From assembly GCA_964493635.1 (NCBI GenBank), contig CAZBOW010000002.1:1-64000 (forward strand): 64,000 nt of DNA. Reading direction: 5' to 3'. Below are positions 44,060 to 52,209 of this stretch, piece by piece. Position 1 is the first letter of the stretch. Each line of letters opens with the position of its first letter. Below the pieces are notes generated by a model. That model ran no database searches, was not told the DNA's origin, and was given only the letters and a program-made list of their open reading frames with translations. Position numbers and translations under genes: made by a program. Source of the DNA: OLB6 sp964493635 (GTDB lineage: Bacteria > Bacteroidota > Ignavibacteria > Kapaibacteriales > Kapaibacteriaceae).

Positions 44060-44336
44060 TCGTTTCCAGGACTTCCGGCGTACACGAGTGATACCACGCG
44101 CCTTCGGGGTACACCACCGCAATGGGCCCCATGACACACAGCCGTAGACAGTTTGCCTTGGTACGGAACACCTTACCCGGAGCGGCCAATCCGAGCTCCT
44201 GTAGGCGATTCTTCAGGTAGTCCCACGATGCTAGTCCCTGTTCCTTCGAACAGCATTTTGGCGTTGATTGATCAGCACACAGAAAGATGTGGTACTGGTG
44301 ACTGCCTATTCCCAGAGCCTCAATGCGACGTTCCAT
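43980..44336 (-). CDS. Thioredoxin-like [2Fe-2S] ferredoxin
   Basis: A 118-residue protein with the thioredoxin-like ferredoxin pattern: HIFLCADQSTPKCCS near the N-terminus, then NCLRLCVMGPIAVVYPEG. These provide the four Cys of a [2Fe-2S] cluster. The C-terminal helix TPEVLETIIQEHL is typical. It should carry electrons in the cytoplasm; the partner is unknown. The start at 44336 (MERRIEAL) overlaps the MscS stop by 17 bp, and the 3' part overlaps the ClC gene by 80 bp on the opposite strand. Confidence 0.88.
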   Translation of the reverse strand: MERRIEALGIGSHQYHIFLCADQSTPKCCSKEQGLASWDYLKNRLQELGLAAPGKVFRTKANCLRLCVMGPIAVVYPEGAWYHSCTPEVLETIIQEHLIGGQPVERYQVRVDPDRQED

Positions 44337-45399
44337 GATGATGTTGTGGTGTGGACGATGCGATATGAACGGTACGTGTCGGGAAGGCGAACTCAACGCC
44401 ACAGTCAGCAGCAGCCTTCATGAAGGCAAGGTTCAATTCGTGGCGAGCCTTCAGCTCATCGTGCCAATTCGTAACCTCAAAGTAGGTATTGACCAGTACG
44501 TTCAGGCTTGAAGCATCAAAGCCATGAAAGAATACCATCGACTGTGTTGTATCCTTGAGCGTTGACGGGTGGTGTTCAATCGCCACGCGCAGAGCCTTCA
44601 CGAATGCGTCAACGCGATCTGGTGGCGTATCATACTGAATACCCAGCGTGGTTTGATACCGACGCATACGGCGCAGACCCATGTTATCGACGGCCATATC
44701 TGCCAGTTTGCCATTGGGAATCGAGATGACGCTATTGGCAAAGGTTCGAATGCGTGTGCTGCGGAATCCGATGGCCTCTACGGTACCGTCGTTGCCGTCG
44801 ACCTTGATCCAGTCTCCGATCTGAAACGGACGATCCACGAAGATCATCGCCGAGCCAAACAGGTTTGCAATGGTGCTCTGTGCAGCAAAGGCGAAGGCAA
44901 TACCTCCGATTGAAACGCCGGCGAGGATAGCCGTGACGTTGAAGTTCCACGACTGCAACAGCACTACCAACCCGAAGAGCACAATCAGGAACTTTGCTGC
45001 CTTTTCCACCAAGGGCACAAGGGCATCATCGACAGGCGACTCCGTTTGCGCAGCACGTTGGTGGAGCCGGAACCACAGCACATCGGACAGGCGCAGGACA
45101 ATCAGGATGGAACACAGAATGGCCAGGCCGTCGATCCCAAACTGCAGGTACTGCTGCCACGCATCGGGAGCCTTAACAAAGGGCAACAGCATGCGCGTGA
45201 ACATCAGGCCAAGAACGGCAGCCAGAGGTCGCAGCGCGGTATGGATAATTGGAGCAAGCTCCGCAGTGGCATTCCACGGGCGAAAGAACCGACCAAAGAG
45301 CTTCAGCAGTACCCAGCTTAACACCCAACCGACGGCGATACTTGCTGCCAGAATACCGGCGATCAGCCCAATCGATTGTATGTCCGCGTTTTCTACCAC
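44320..45399 (-). CDS. MscS-family mechanosensitive channel
   Basis: A 359-residue membrane protein with about four to five N-terminal helices and an MscS core. The pore helix is GVSIGGIAFAFAAQSTIANLFGS (about 160-182, given here as GIAFAFAAQSTIANLF), followed by the beta domain signature FQIGDWIKVDGNDGTVEAIGFRSTRIRTF read in parts (FQIGDWIKV and TRIRTF). Such channels release solutes during osmotic downshift. It has a His-rich C-terminal tail. The gene lies just downstream of thrS on the minus strand and overlaps the ferredoxin start. Confidence 0.93.
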   Translation of the reverse strand: MVENADIQSIGLIAGILAASIAVGWVLSWVLLKLFGRFFRPWNATAELAPIIHTALRPLAAVLGLMFTRMLLPFVKAPDAWQQYLQFGIDGLAILCSILIVLRLSDVLWFRLHQRAAQTESPVDDALVPLVEKAAKFLIVLFGLVVLLQSWNFNVTAILAGVSIGGIAFAFAAQSTIANLFGSAMIFVDRPFQIGDWIKVDGNDGTVEAIGFRSTRIRTFANSVISIPNGKLADMAVDNMGLRRMRRYQTTLGIQYDTPPDRVDAFVKALRVAIEHHPSTLKDTTQSMVFFHGFDASSLNVLVNTYFEVTNWHDELKARHELNLAFMKAAADCGVEFAFPTRTVHIASSTPQHHHGTSH

Positions 45400-45407
45400 T
45401 GCAACAG

Positions 45408-47333
45408 CTACTCCTGACCTGGTTGATTAAGGCGCATAAAGAGAGCATCCACCTCCGCTATCGGCATCAGGCCAAGATCTCCCTTGCCATGCTGCCGCAC
45501 GGCCGCTGCGTTATTGTCGATCTCCTTACCGCCAATCACCAAGGCGTACGGAATCTTCTTCTGTTCGCTCTCGGCAATCTTGCGGTTAATCTTTTCGTTC
45601 CGCAGATCAACATGAACTCGTAGCCCCTTTGCCTCGAACTCTGCGGCAATATCCTGAGCGAAGGACTGATGCGCATCAGCGATCGGAAGGATTGATACCT
45701 GCACTGGTGCCAACCAAAACGGGAAGTTTCCAGCGTAGTGCTCGATCAAGATCGAGATGAAACGCTCCATTGAACCGAACGGTGCACGGTGGATAATCAC
45801 CGGACGATGTTTTTGGTTGTCGGCTCCCATGTACTCAAGATTGAACCGCTCCGGCATGACGTAGTCGACCTGCACGGTGCCGAGCTGCCATTTTCGTCCG
45901 ATGGCATCCCGAACGATGAAGTCGATCTTCGGACCGTAGAAGGCTGCTTCGCCCTCTCCGATGAAGTACTCCAGGCCCATCTCATCGGCCACTTCCTTGA
46001 TCTCTTGCTGCGATCGCTCCCACAGAGCCAGATCACCACCGTACTTCTCGGAATTGTCATCGCGGAAACTCAGCCGCGTGGACACATCCATGTTGAACGT
46101 GCGGAACACCAACTGCGTGAGTTCCACCACATTCTTGATTTCTTCCTTGAGTTGGTCCTGCGTGCAGTAGATATGGGCGTCGTCCTGCGTGAAGCCGCGC
46201 ACACGACTCAGTCCATTCAACTCACCAGATTGCTCATAGCGATACACCGTTCCGAACTCTGCTAACCGCACAGGAAGGTCTCGGTAGGAATGGGGCTTGT
46301 TGGCGTAGATCTGGTGGTGATGCGGACAATTCATCGGCTTGAGCAGGTACTGCTCGTCCTCGACGGTAATTGGATCGTACTGCGAATCGGCGTAGTAGGG
46401 ATAGTGGCCCGAGGTCTTGTACAGTTCCAGGTTGCCGATGTGCGGCGTGATCACTTCTTGGTAGCCACGCTTCTTCTGTTCATCGCGAAGGAAGGCCTCC
46501 AAACGGCGCCGGAGCGTAGTTCCATTGGGCAACCACACTGGCAAGCCCCCTCCCACCATTGGCGTAATGGTATAGATTTCCAGCTCCTTGCCCAGCTTGC
46601 GGTGGTCGCGCTTCTCGGCTTCCTCGCGCTGGTGCAGGAACTCCTCGAGCATCTGCTTCTTGGGGAAGGTTACACCGTAGATGCGTGTGAGCTGCTTGCG
46701 CGAGACGTCGCCCCGCCAGTATGCGCCAGCCACACTCAGGAGTTTCGGAAACTTCAGATGCCCGGTGTGCGGTACGTGCGTTCCGCGGCACAGGTCGGTG
46801 AAGTCGCCCTGACGGTAGAAGGTCACTTCCTGCCCCTTAAGGCCGTCCAGAAGTTCCAACTTGTATTCGTCGCCCTTCTGCGTGAAGTAGTCAACGGCAT
46901 CCTGCCAAGAAATCTCGATCCGCTCGTACGCCGACTCGCGCTTGGCCAACTCCTTCATCTTGTCTTCAATGGCCGGCAGGTCGTCCACACTGATGCGCGC
47001 ATCACCAGGAAGGTCCACATCGTAGTAGAAGCCGGTCTCGATTGGCGGTCCGATTCCGAACTTGATCCCGGGATAGAGCCCTTCGAGGGCTTCGGCCATC
47101 AAGTGTGCAGAAGAGTGCCAGAAGATCTCCTTGCCTTCGTCGTCGGAGAAGGTTACGATTCGGATGCGAGCGTCCGCAGTGATCGGACGCGATAAATCGT
47201 ACGGCACATCATTGACGATGATGCCCAGAGCATTGCGGGCTAAACCCTCGGAGATGTCAGCGGCAATCTGTGCACCAACAACACCCGGGGAGTATTGCCG
47301 CACATCGCCGTTCGGAAGCGTAATCGAAATCAT
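45408..47333 (-). CDS. thrS: Threonine--tRNA ligase
   Basis: A 641-residue class II synthetase. It has the N-terminal TGS domain (1-60), the editing domain with HSSAHLMAEAL (about 75-85), the catalytic core with MNCPHHHQIYA and RVRGFTQDDAHIYC, and the C-terminal anticodon-binding domain from about 540. Length matches the bacterial enzyme. The start at 47333 (MISITLPNGD) fits the TGS domain and lies 3 nt after the box TAACTTTG, so transcription may start at the ATG. The methyltransferase gene ends 8 bp upstream. Confidence 0.97.
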   Translation of the reverse strand: MISITLPNGDVRQYSPGVVGAQIAADISEGLARNALGIIVNDVPYDLSRPITADARIRIVTFSDDEGKEIFWHSSAHLMAEALEGLYPGIKFGIGPPIETGFYYDVDLPGDARISVDDLPAIEDKMKELAKRESAYERIEISWQDAVDYFTQKGDEYKLELLDGLKGQEVTFYRQGDFTDLCRGTHVPHTGHLKFPKLLSVAGAYWRGDVSRKQLTRIYGVTFPKKQMLEEFLHQREEAEKRDHRKLGKELEIYTITPMVGGGLPVWLPNGTTLRRRLEAFLRDEQKKRGYQEVITPHIGNLELYKTSGHYPYYADSQYDPITVEDEQYLLKPMNCPHHHQIYANKPHSYRDLPVRLAEFGTVYRYEQSGELNGLSRVRGFTQDDAHIYCTQDQLKEEIKNVVELTQLVFRTFNMDVSTRLSFRDDNSEKYGGDLALWERSQQEIKEVADEMGLEYFIGEGEAAFYGPKIDFIVRDAIGRKWQLGTVQVDYVMPERFNLEYMGADNQKHRPVIIHRAPFGSMERFISILIEHYAGNFPFWLAPVQVSILPIADAHQSFAQDIAAEFEAKGLRVHVDLRNEKINRKIAESEQKKIPYALVIGGKEIDNNAAAVRQHGKGDLGLMPIAEVDALFMRLNQPGQE

Positions 47334-47336
47334 GTG

Positions 47337-47344
47337 CAAAGTTA
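47337..47344 (-). promoter_or_regulatory. TAnnTTTG box 3 nt before the thrS ATG
   Basis: Minus strand TAACTTTG, then CAC, then ATG. The box overlaps the stop region of the upstream methyltransferase gene and predicts a leaderless thrS transcript, hence no room for a T-box or operator leader. Confidence 0.58.
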
Positions 47345-48526
47345 CGGAAGCGCTGGCGCTTCGGCATCGGCTCTTCTGGTACCTGAATACAGCTCGTATT
47401 GAAACAGCCGACATTCAACGTCGGCCGACCAGAACGGCGTCTTCTTCGAGGCAGCGAGCCCAACCTTTTTCGCCAGCTGCAGGTTTCCGGTAAAGATGTA
47501 GCCCGTGTAGCCCGTACATGCCTTCTTGAACCAGTCTCCAATGGCAGCATAGGTGTCCACCAACTCCGACTCCACGCCGAGTCGCATCCCGTACTCAGGA
47601 TTGAGGATAACAATGTCGTGACCGCTGGGCTCCTTCGGTAGGCGCGGCAGGGGGCTTTCGCGAAAGTCGCACACCGTGAAGCGCACGTCTCGCCCAACAC
47701 CTGCTGCCATGGCATTCTGTTTGGCCTTGTCTAGCACCCAGGCGTCGTTGTCGCTGGCTACGATTTGCATTCCCTCGGGGAGGCGTTGGCGAGCCTGCTT
47801 CCGCGCCGTGGTTCGGGCTTCATTCCATGCCTTCACATCAGTCGGCAGAAGATGCAGCAAGCCAAAGTTGCTGCGAAGGGTGCCTGGAGCAATGTTGCGT
47901 GCCATCATCGCAGCTTCAATCGCCAGCGTGCCGCTGCCGCACATGGGATTGATCACGTGTCCAGCCCCCTTCCATACCGTACTCATCAGGACAGCTGCTG
48001 CTAACGACTCCCGCAGAGGAGCCTTCCCAGGATGCTTCCGGTAGCCACGGTCGGACAGGGGCGTGCCCGATGTGTCCACGTAGACCATACATGTTTCATC
48101 GTGCCAGTAGAGAAACACCACGCTGCGGTCGGTGCGAGGCCCCGCATCAGGGCGGCTTCCATGCACATCGCGCAGCCGATCCACCACGGCATCCTTGCAC
48201 TTAAGATTTGCAAACGCTGTGTTGGTGATGCTCGGAGTTCGAATGCTGCTAATCACGCACAGGTATCCATCCACTGGGATCCACTCTTCCCAGGCAACGG
48301 TGTGCACTAACTCGTACATCTCCTGTGCAGTACGAGCCGAAAAGTTTCCTACCCTCCACAGCACGCGATGTGCCGTGCGCAACCACAGATTCAGGTGGTA
48401 ACAGGCCTCGTACGGCGCATCGATTTCGACGCCAGCGGGCAGGATCGCGGTGACGGTGTATCCGAGAGCCCGAACCTCTTCGGCAAGCAGATGCGGAAGC
48501 TCCCGCGGACAAGTAACTAGAATCAT
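47342..48526 (-). CDS. THUMP-domain class I RNA methyltransferase (RlmL/YpsC-like)
   Basis: A 394-residue enzyme with an N-terminal ferredoxin-like/THUMP part (1-165) and a Rossmann methyltransferase. GYRKHPGKAPLRESLAAA and NPMCGSGTLAIEAAMMARN match the group that methylates guanine N2 in 23S rRNA (RlmL, YpsC). Motif IV reads NPEYGMRLG rather than the usual NPPYG, an unusual change at the target-base pocket. It overlaps the OmpA/PD40 gene by 4 bp upstream. The exact rRNA or tRNA target is unknown. Confidence 0.88.
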   Translation of the reverse strand: MILVTCPRELPHLLAEEVRALGYTVTAILPAGVEIDAPYEACYHLNLWLRTAHRVLWRVGNFSARTAQEMYELVHTVAWEEWIPVDGYLCVISSIRTPSITNTAFANLKCKDAVVDRLRDVHGSRPDAGPRTDRSVVFLYWHDETCMVYVDTSGTPLSDRGYRKHPGKAPLRESLAAAVLMSTVWKGAGHVINPMCGSGTLAIEAAMMARNIAPGTLRSNFGLLHLLPTDVKAWNEARTTARKQARQRLPEGMQIVASDNDAWVLDKAKQNAMAAGVGRDVRFTVCDFRESPLPRLPKEPSGHDIVILNPEYGMRLGVESELVDTYAAIGDWFKKACTGYTGYIFTGNLQLAKKVGLAASKKTPFWSADVECRLFQYELYSGTRRADAEAPALP

Positions 48527-50031
48527 TTGGTAAGGATGATGAACTCAACGCGACGATTTAGCTGTCGTCCTTCGTCGGTCTCATTTGTGGCAATGGGTTT
48601 ATTCTTTCCGTAGCCCTTCGCCACGAGGCGGTCCTCGCTAATGGTGCGCGTCTGCACTAAGTATGCACGCACGGCTTCGGCTCTCTGCTTTGAGAGACGC
48701 TCATTCAAGGCATCGTTGCCGCGAGCATCGGTGTGGCCGGCAATCTCCACACGCATGGTTGGCGTGGATGTCATCGCCTGTGCAAGACGATCCAGTTCCG
48801 GGTACGACTCCGGACGCAGCTGGAACTCGTTTCGATCGAAAAAGATGTTGTTCAGCTGCAGCACCGCACCCTGCTCAATCGGCACAAGGTACAGATCCTG
48901 CGTGCGTTCGTTGAACTCGGTCACGTCCGTCAGATCAAGGTTCTCATTGACGGAGAGGTACCCTTCGGCCGACGCTCGGAAACCATATCTCTCCCCCGAT
49001 GGCAAGGCAATCTTATATGCTCCGGTTGTGGGCGTTGACCGTGCCGTCCCAACTTCCTTCCCCTTGGGCAGCAGTTCATACGAGATCGTGGCTTCTACCG
49101 GTTGCCCGGTAACCTTGTTCAGCACTCTACCGGCCACCATCGTTACCGGACGGGGTCGAGCCACTTCCGGAAGTTTGATCCTGAAGATGTCGCCAGCACC
49201 GTAGGTGTTGGTATACGACACATAATAGGCGTAGGCACCATCGGCAGGAATCGTGTAGTACAGATCCCACCCGGACGTGTTGATCGTGGGGCCAAGGTTC
49301 TCCGGCGTACTCCACGAGGTCCACGTAGAATCCAAACGCCGACTCACAAACACATCAAAGGCTCCAAAGCCTCCGTGGCCATCCGAGGCAAAGTATAGCG
49401 AGGTGTTATCCGAAGCGAGAAACGGCGTTACCTCGCTCCCAGTGGAGTTGAGAGTTGCTCCCATGTTTAGGGGCTCCGACCATGTACCGTCGGTCTGGAC
49501 AAACGACACGTACAGATCCTTACCTCCCTTGGAGTCCTCGCGATCGACGGTCATCACCAAGGTCTTACCATCGTTGCTGAGAGCGAACTCCCCGTAGCGG
49601 TCGTTGTTGTAGAAGTTCTTGATGGTAAGGGGCTGTGGCGTGCTCCACCCGGAGGCCGTGCGGTATGCCATCGCTACACTGCGTGGCTTGGACCGACCGT
49701 CGCTGTAGCCATCTCCGACCAAGGCCGTGTTACCGTCCGGAGTGATCGAGCAGAGATAGTTGTTGTCGCGATTGTTGAGTGGGATGCCAATGTTCACTGC
49801 CTCGCCCCACGTACCGTCGGCTTGAAGCTCGCTCAACCAGATATCTTGCCGGCCGCCACCAAAGTTCTCGGGAGCGTGACTGCGGCAGAAGTACAGGGTT
49901 TTCCCGTCCGGTGAAATCACCGGCAGGATGTCGTCGTACTGACTGTTGACCGCCGGCCCGAGGTTCTCTGGTTGGGCATATGCCAACCCAACCGCCGTGC
50001 ACACCAGGATACTCAGAGCGAGGTGCTTCAT
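48523..50031 (-). CDS. PD40/WD40-like and OmpA-domain outer-membrane protein
   Basis: A 502-residue exported protein with signal peptide (1-19). Residues 25-270 form a beta-propeller of PD40 repeats (ISPDGKTLYF, ITPDGNTALV, LSNDGKTLVM). A carboxypeptidase-regulatory-like domain spans about 295-370, and an OmpA C-terminal domain about 385-500 contains GHTDARGNDALNERLSKQRA, which binds peptidoglycan. This order is typical of Bacteroidota PorE/OmpA-PD40 proteins, some of which belong to the T9SS; a link to the T9SS cargo in this window is possible. It lies 6 bp after a cyclophilin gene. Confidence 0.9.
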   Translation of the reverse strand: MKHLALSILVCTAVGLAYAQPENLGPAVNSQYDDILPVISPDGKTLYFCRSHAPENFGGGRQDIWLSELQADGTWGEAVNIGIPLNNRDNNYLCSITPDGNTALVGDGYSDGRSKPRSVAMAYRTASGWSTPQPLTIKNFYNNDRYGEFALSNDGKTLVMTVDREDSKGGKDLYVSFVQTDGTWSEPLNMGATLNSTGSEVTPFLASDNTSLYFASDGHGGFGAFDVFVSRRLDSTWTSWSTPENLGPTINTSGWDLYYTIPADGAYAYYVSYTNTYGAGDIFRIKLPEVARPRPVTMVAGRVLNKVTGQPVEATISYELLPKGKEVGTARSTPTTGAYKIALPSGERYGFRASAEGYLSVNENLDLTDVTEFNERTQDLYLVPIEQGAVLQLNNIFFDRNEFQLRPESYPELDRLAQAMTSTPTMRVEIAGHTDARGNDALNERLSKQRAEAVRAYLVQTRTISEDRLVAKGYGKNKPIATNETDEGRQLNRRVEFIILTK

Positions 50032-50037
50032 GCGGGA

Positions 50038-50649
50038 CTACTTCTTCGTGATTGTCATCTCGATCTTTTCGAGCGGATTGTCGCGACCATCGCGTGGGCT
50101 ATTGACGATGGCATCAGCTACTTCCATTCCGCTGATCACCTCACCGAAGGCCGTGTATTGATTATCCAACCATGGCGAGTCGGCCACACAAACGAAGAAC
50201 TGACCACCAAAGCTGTTCGGGTCGTTGGTGCGAGCAGCAGAGATAACACCACGGGCATGCTTGCGATCGTTGAATTCGGCAACAACCTTCTCAGGGTATC
50301 CACCCGAGCCCCATACCTCCTTTGGTCGGTCCTTCGAGTTCGGATCGCCACCCTGAATCATGAAGTTGGGAATCACGCGGTGGAAGGCAGTGCCGTTGTA
50401 GTAGCCTTCTGCTACCCGGGCGTCAAAAAAGGCACAGTGCTTTGGCGCAACATCGGGCCACAACTTGATGACCATTTCACCCAGCTCCGTATTGCCTTGC
50501 ACAACCTTGATCACGTACATGTATTCTGATGTCATTGTAGCGCTACCTGTTGATTTCTTCTTCGTTGTTTGTGACGTCTGACTGTGGAGAGATACCGTGC
50601 TCACCATCGTAAAGACAACCGACCATACCAGCATGAAGACAATGCGCAT
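50038..50649 (-). CDS. Cyclophilin-type peptidyl-prolyl isomerase, exported
   Basis: A 203-residue protein with a signal peptide (1-24, ending SLHSQ) and one cyclophilin domain. YNGTAFHRVIPNFMIQGGDP contains the catalytic Arg and the substrate pocket; FGGQFFVC and QYTAFGEV complete the fold. It should speed proline isomerisation in periplasmic proteins. The start at 50649 (MRIVFML) is preferred to an upstream Met. It stands between the OmpA/PD40 gene and a second cyclophilin that is fused to UppP. Confidence 0.93.
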   Translation of the reverse strand: MRIVFMLVWSVVFTMVSTVSLHSQTSQTTKKKSTGSATMTSEYMYVIKVVQGNTELGEMVIKLWPDVAPKHCAFFDARVAEGYYNGTAFHRVIPNFMIQGGDPNSKDRPKEVWGSGGYPEKVVAEFNDRKHARGVISAARTNDPNSFGGQFFVCVADSPWLDNQYTAFGEVISGMEVADAIVNSPRDGRDNPLEKIEMTITKK

Positions 50650-50694
50650 TGCACACAACTCCTGTTCTACAACCTGTTCTAGAAAATGTTTCGA

Positions 50695-52206
50695 TTACTG
50701 TTTGCGAATTGAATAGACGCGAATCGGACGCTTGGGCAGACCGTCACCCTCTCCCAGAACGCCGGGTTCGACGTCCACGTCACCGATCCGGTTTACCACA
50801 TCCATCCCATCGATCACGCGTCCAAAGATCGTGTATTGTAGCGGAAGTGTTGATGCCGAATCCAAGCAAACGAAGAACTGACTTGTGCCCGTTCCAGGTG
50901 CCGGCTTTCGCGCCATGGCCACCACTCCCTGCACATAACCCATCTTGGCCGATTTCGTTTCGGGATCGAGCTCCTCGGTAAGGGGCTCACCCGTTGCGGT
51001 TTGCCCTCCACGGCCCCACTCTCGGCGCGCACGGCGCTCCCGCGTCCGCCGATCGCCCATCTGAATCACGAAGTGATGCGCGACGCGATGAACCAGGATG
51101 CCATCGTAGTACCTCTTGGCGACCAGACCAAGGAAGTTCTCCACTGTCTTCGGAGCTTCGGTTCCATACAGACCAATCGAAAACGACCCCATCGACGTGC
51201 GTACATCTACCACGTCGGTGATCTCAGCAAGGTGATCGTTGGTGATGCTCAGTGCTTCTTTGACGGCTGGTGTAATCACCTGCTCCGCTGGTGCCTGCTC
51301 CGATGGTGCCTGCTTCGATGATTGCCCTGCAGATACCTCGGGGGCCTCGCGTGGTGGGTCTGGCTCCGGTGTGCACGACGTAAATAAGATCACCGCACCA
51401 ACGGCTACGCGGTACAGCACAAACGACTTTACACTGTGAGTGCGTAGGTAGCGCAGCAGAAACGCGATCGACCAGTAGCCACTCAGCCCAGCGGCAATCG
51501 TGGCGGCCAGTAATTCGGCTCCTCCCTGGTCCCACTGGAGGTGATCAAGTTCACCAACGAACTCCAGCACCCCCGCACCGCCAATGGCGGGAATCGACAT
51601 CAGAAATGAAAATCGTGCGGCATGCTCCCGGCTCAGCCCGCGAAACAGTCCAGCCATGATCGTTGTGCCACTGCGCGACGATCCCGGTATCAGGGCCAGC
51701 ACTTGGGCGCAGCCAATGACAATCGCGTCCATCAATGTCATCTGTGAGGACGTCTTGGTGAATCTGGCCGTGGTATCGGCCCACCAGAGAAGGACACCAA
51801 CACCAATCAGGCCGGTGGCGATCACCGTGAGCTCCTTTGTGAGCGATCCCTCGATCACATCTTTGAGCGCCAGACCGACAACAACAATGGGAATCGTTCC
51901 GACGATCACAAACCATCCCATCCGGGCGTTCGTACCCTGCTGGGAAAACGCAACACGTTGAGAGCCAACGTTCTCTCGCACAAAGGCAGCCACGATTGCC
52001 ACGATGTCGCGCCGGAAGTAGGCCAGAACCGCCGCAAGGGTGCCAAGTTGGATTGTCGCCATAAAGGCCGTCCAACGCTCGGGATGTGCAGGGTCGATGA
52101 CGTCCAGCCATGCAGCTGCAATCGTCAGATGGGCCGTACTGGAGATTGGGATGAATTCCGATAACCCTTGGATCACTCCAAGCAAGAGCGCAACGAGCAT
52201 ACTCAT
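50695..52206 (-). CDS. Fusion of undecaprenyl-diphosphatase (UppP) with a cyclophilin domain
   Basis: One uninterrupted 503-residue frame. Residues 1-275 are a full UppP: EFIPISSTAH and PGSSRSG motifs and a final helix YRVAVGAVILF. UppP recycles the lipid carrier of cell-wall synthesis. The frame then reads TSC (Cys278), a Pro/Glu/Ala linker (280-315) and a cyclophilin domain (about 333-503) with HRVAHHFVIQMGD and GTSQFFVC. The last UppP helix followed by LFTSC resembles a lipobox, so the isomerase may be released as a lipoprotein or stay tethered in the periplasm. Both halves look intact. The start is 52206 or 52200. Confidence 0.88.
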   Translation of the reverse strand: MSMLVALLLGVIQGLSEFIPISSTAHLTIAAAWLDVIDPAHPERWTAFMATIQLGTLAAVLAYFRRDIVAIVAAFVRENVGSQRVAFSQQGTNARMGWFVIVGTIPIVVVGLALKDVIEGSLTKELTVIATGLIGVGVLLWWADTTARFTKTSSQMTLMDAIVIGCAQVLALIPGSSRSGTTIMAGLFRGLSREHAARFSFLMSIPAIGGAGVLEFVGELDHLQWDQGGAELLAATIAAGLSGYWSIAFLLRYLRTHSVKSFVLYRVAVGAVILFTSCTPEPDPPREAPEVSAGQSSKQAPSEQAPAEQVITPAVKEALSITNDHLAEITDVVDVRTSMGSFSIGLYGTEAPKTVENFLGLVAKRYYDGILVHRVAHHFVIQMGDRRTRERRARREWGRGGQTATGEPLTEELDPETKSAKMGYVQGVVAMARKPAPGTGTSQFFVCLDSASTLPLQYTIFGRVIDGMDVVNRIGDVDVEPGVLGEGDGLPKRPIRVYSIRKQ

Positions 52207-52209
52207 AGG

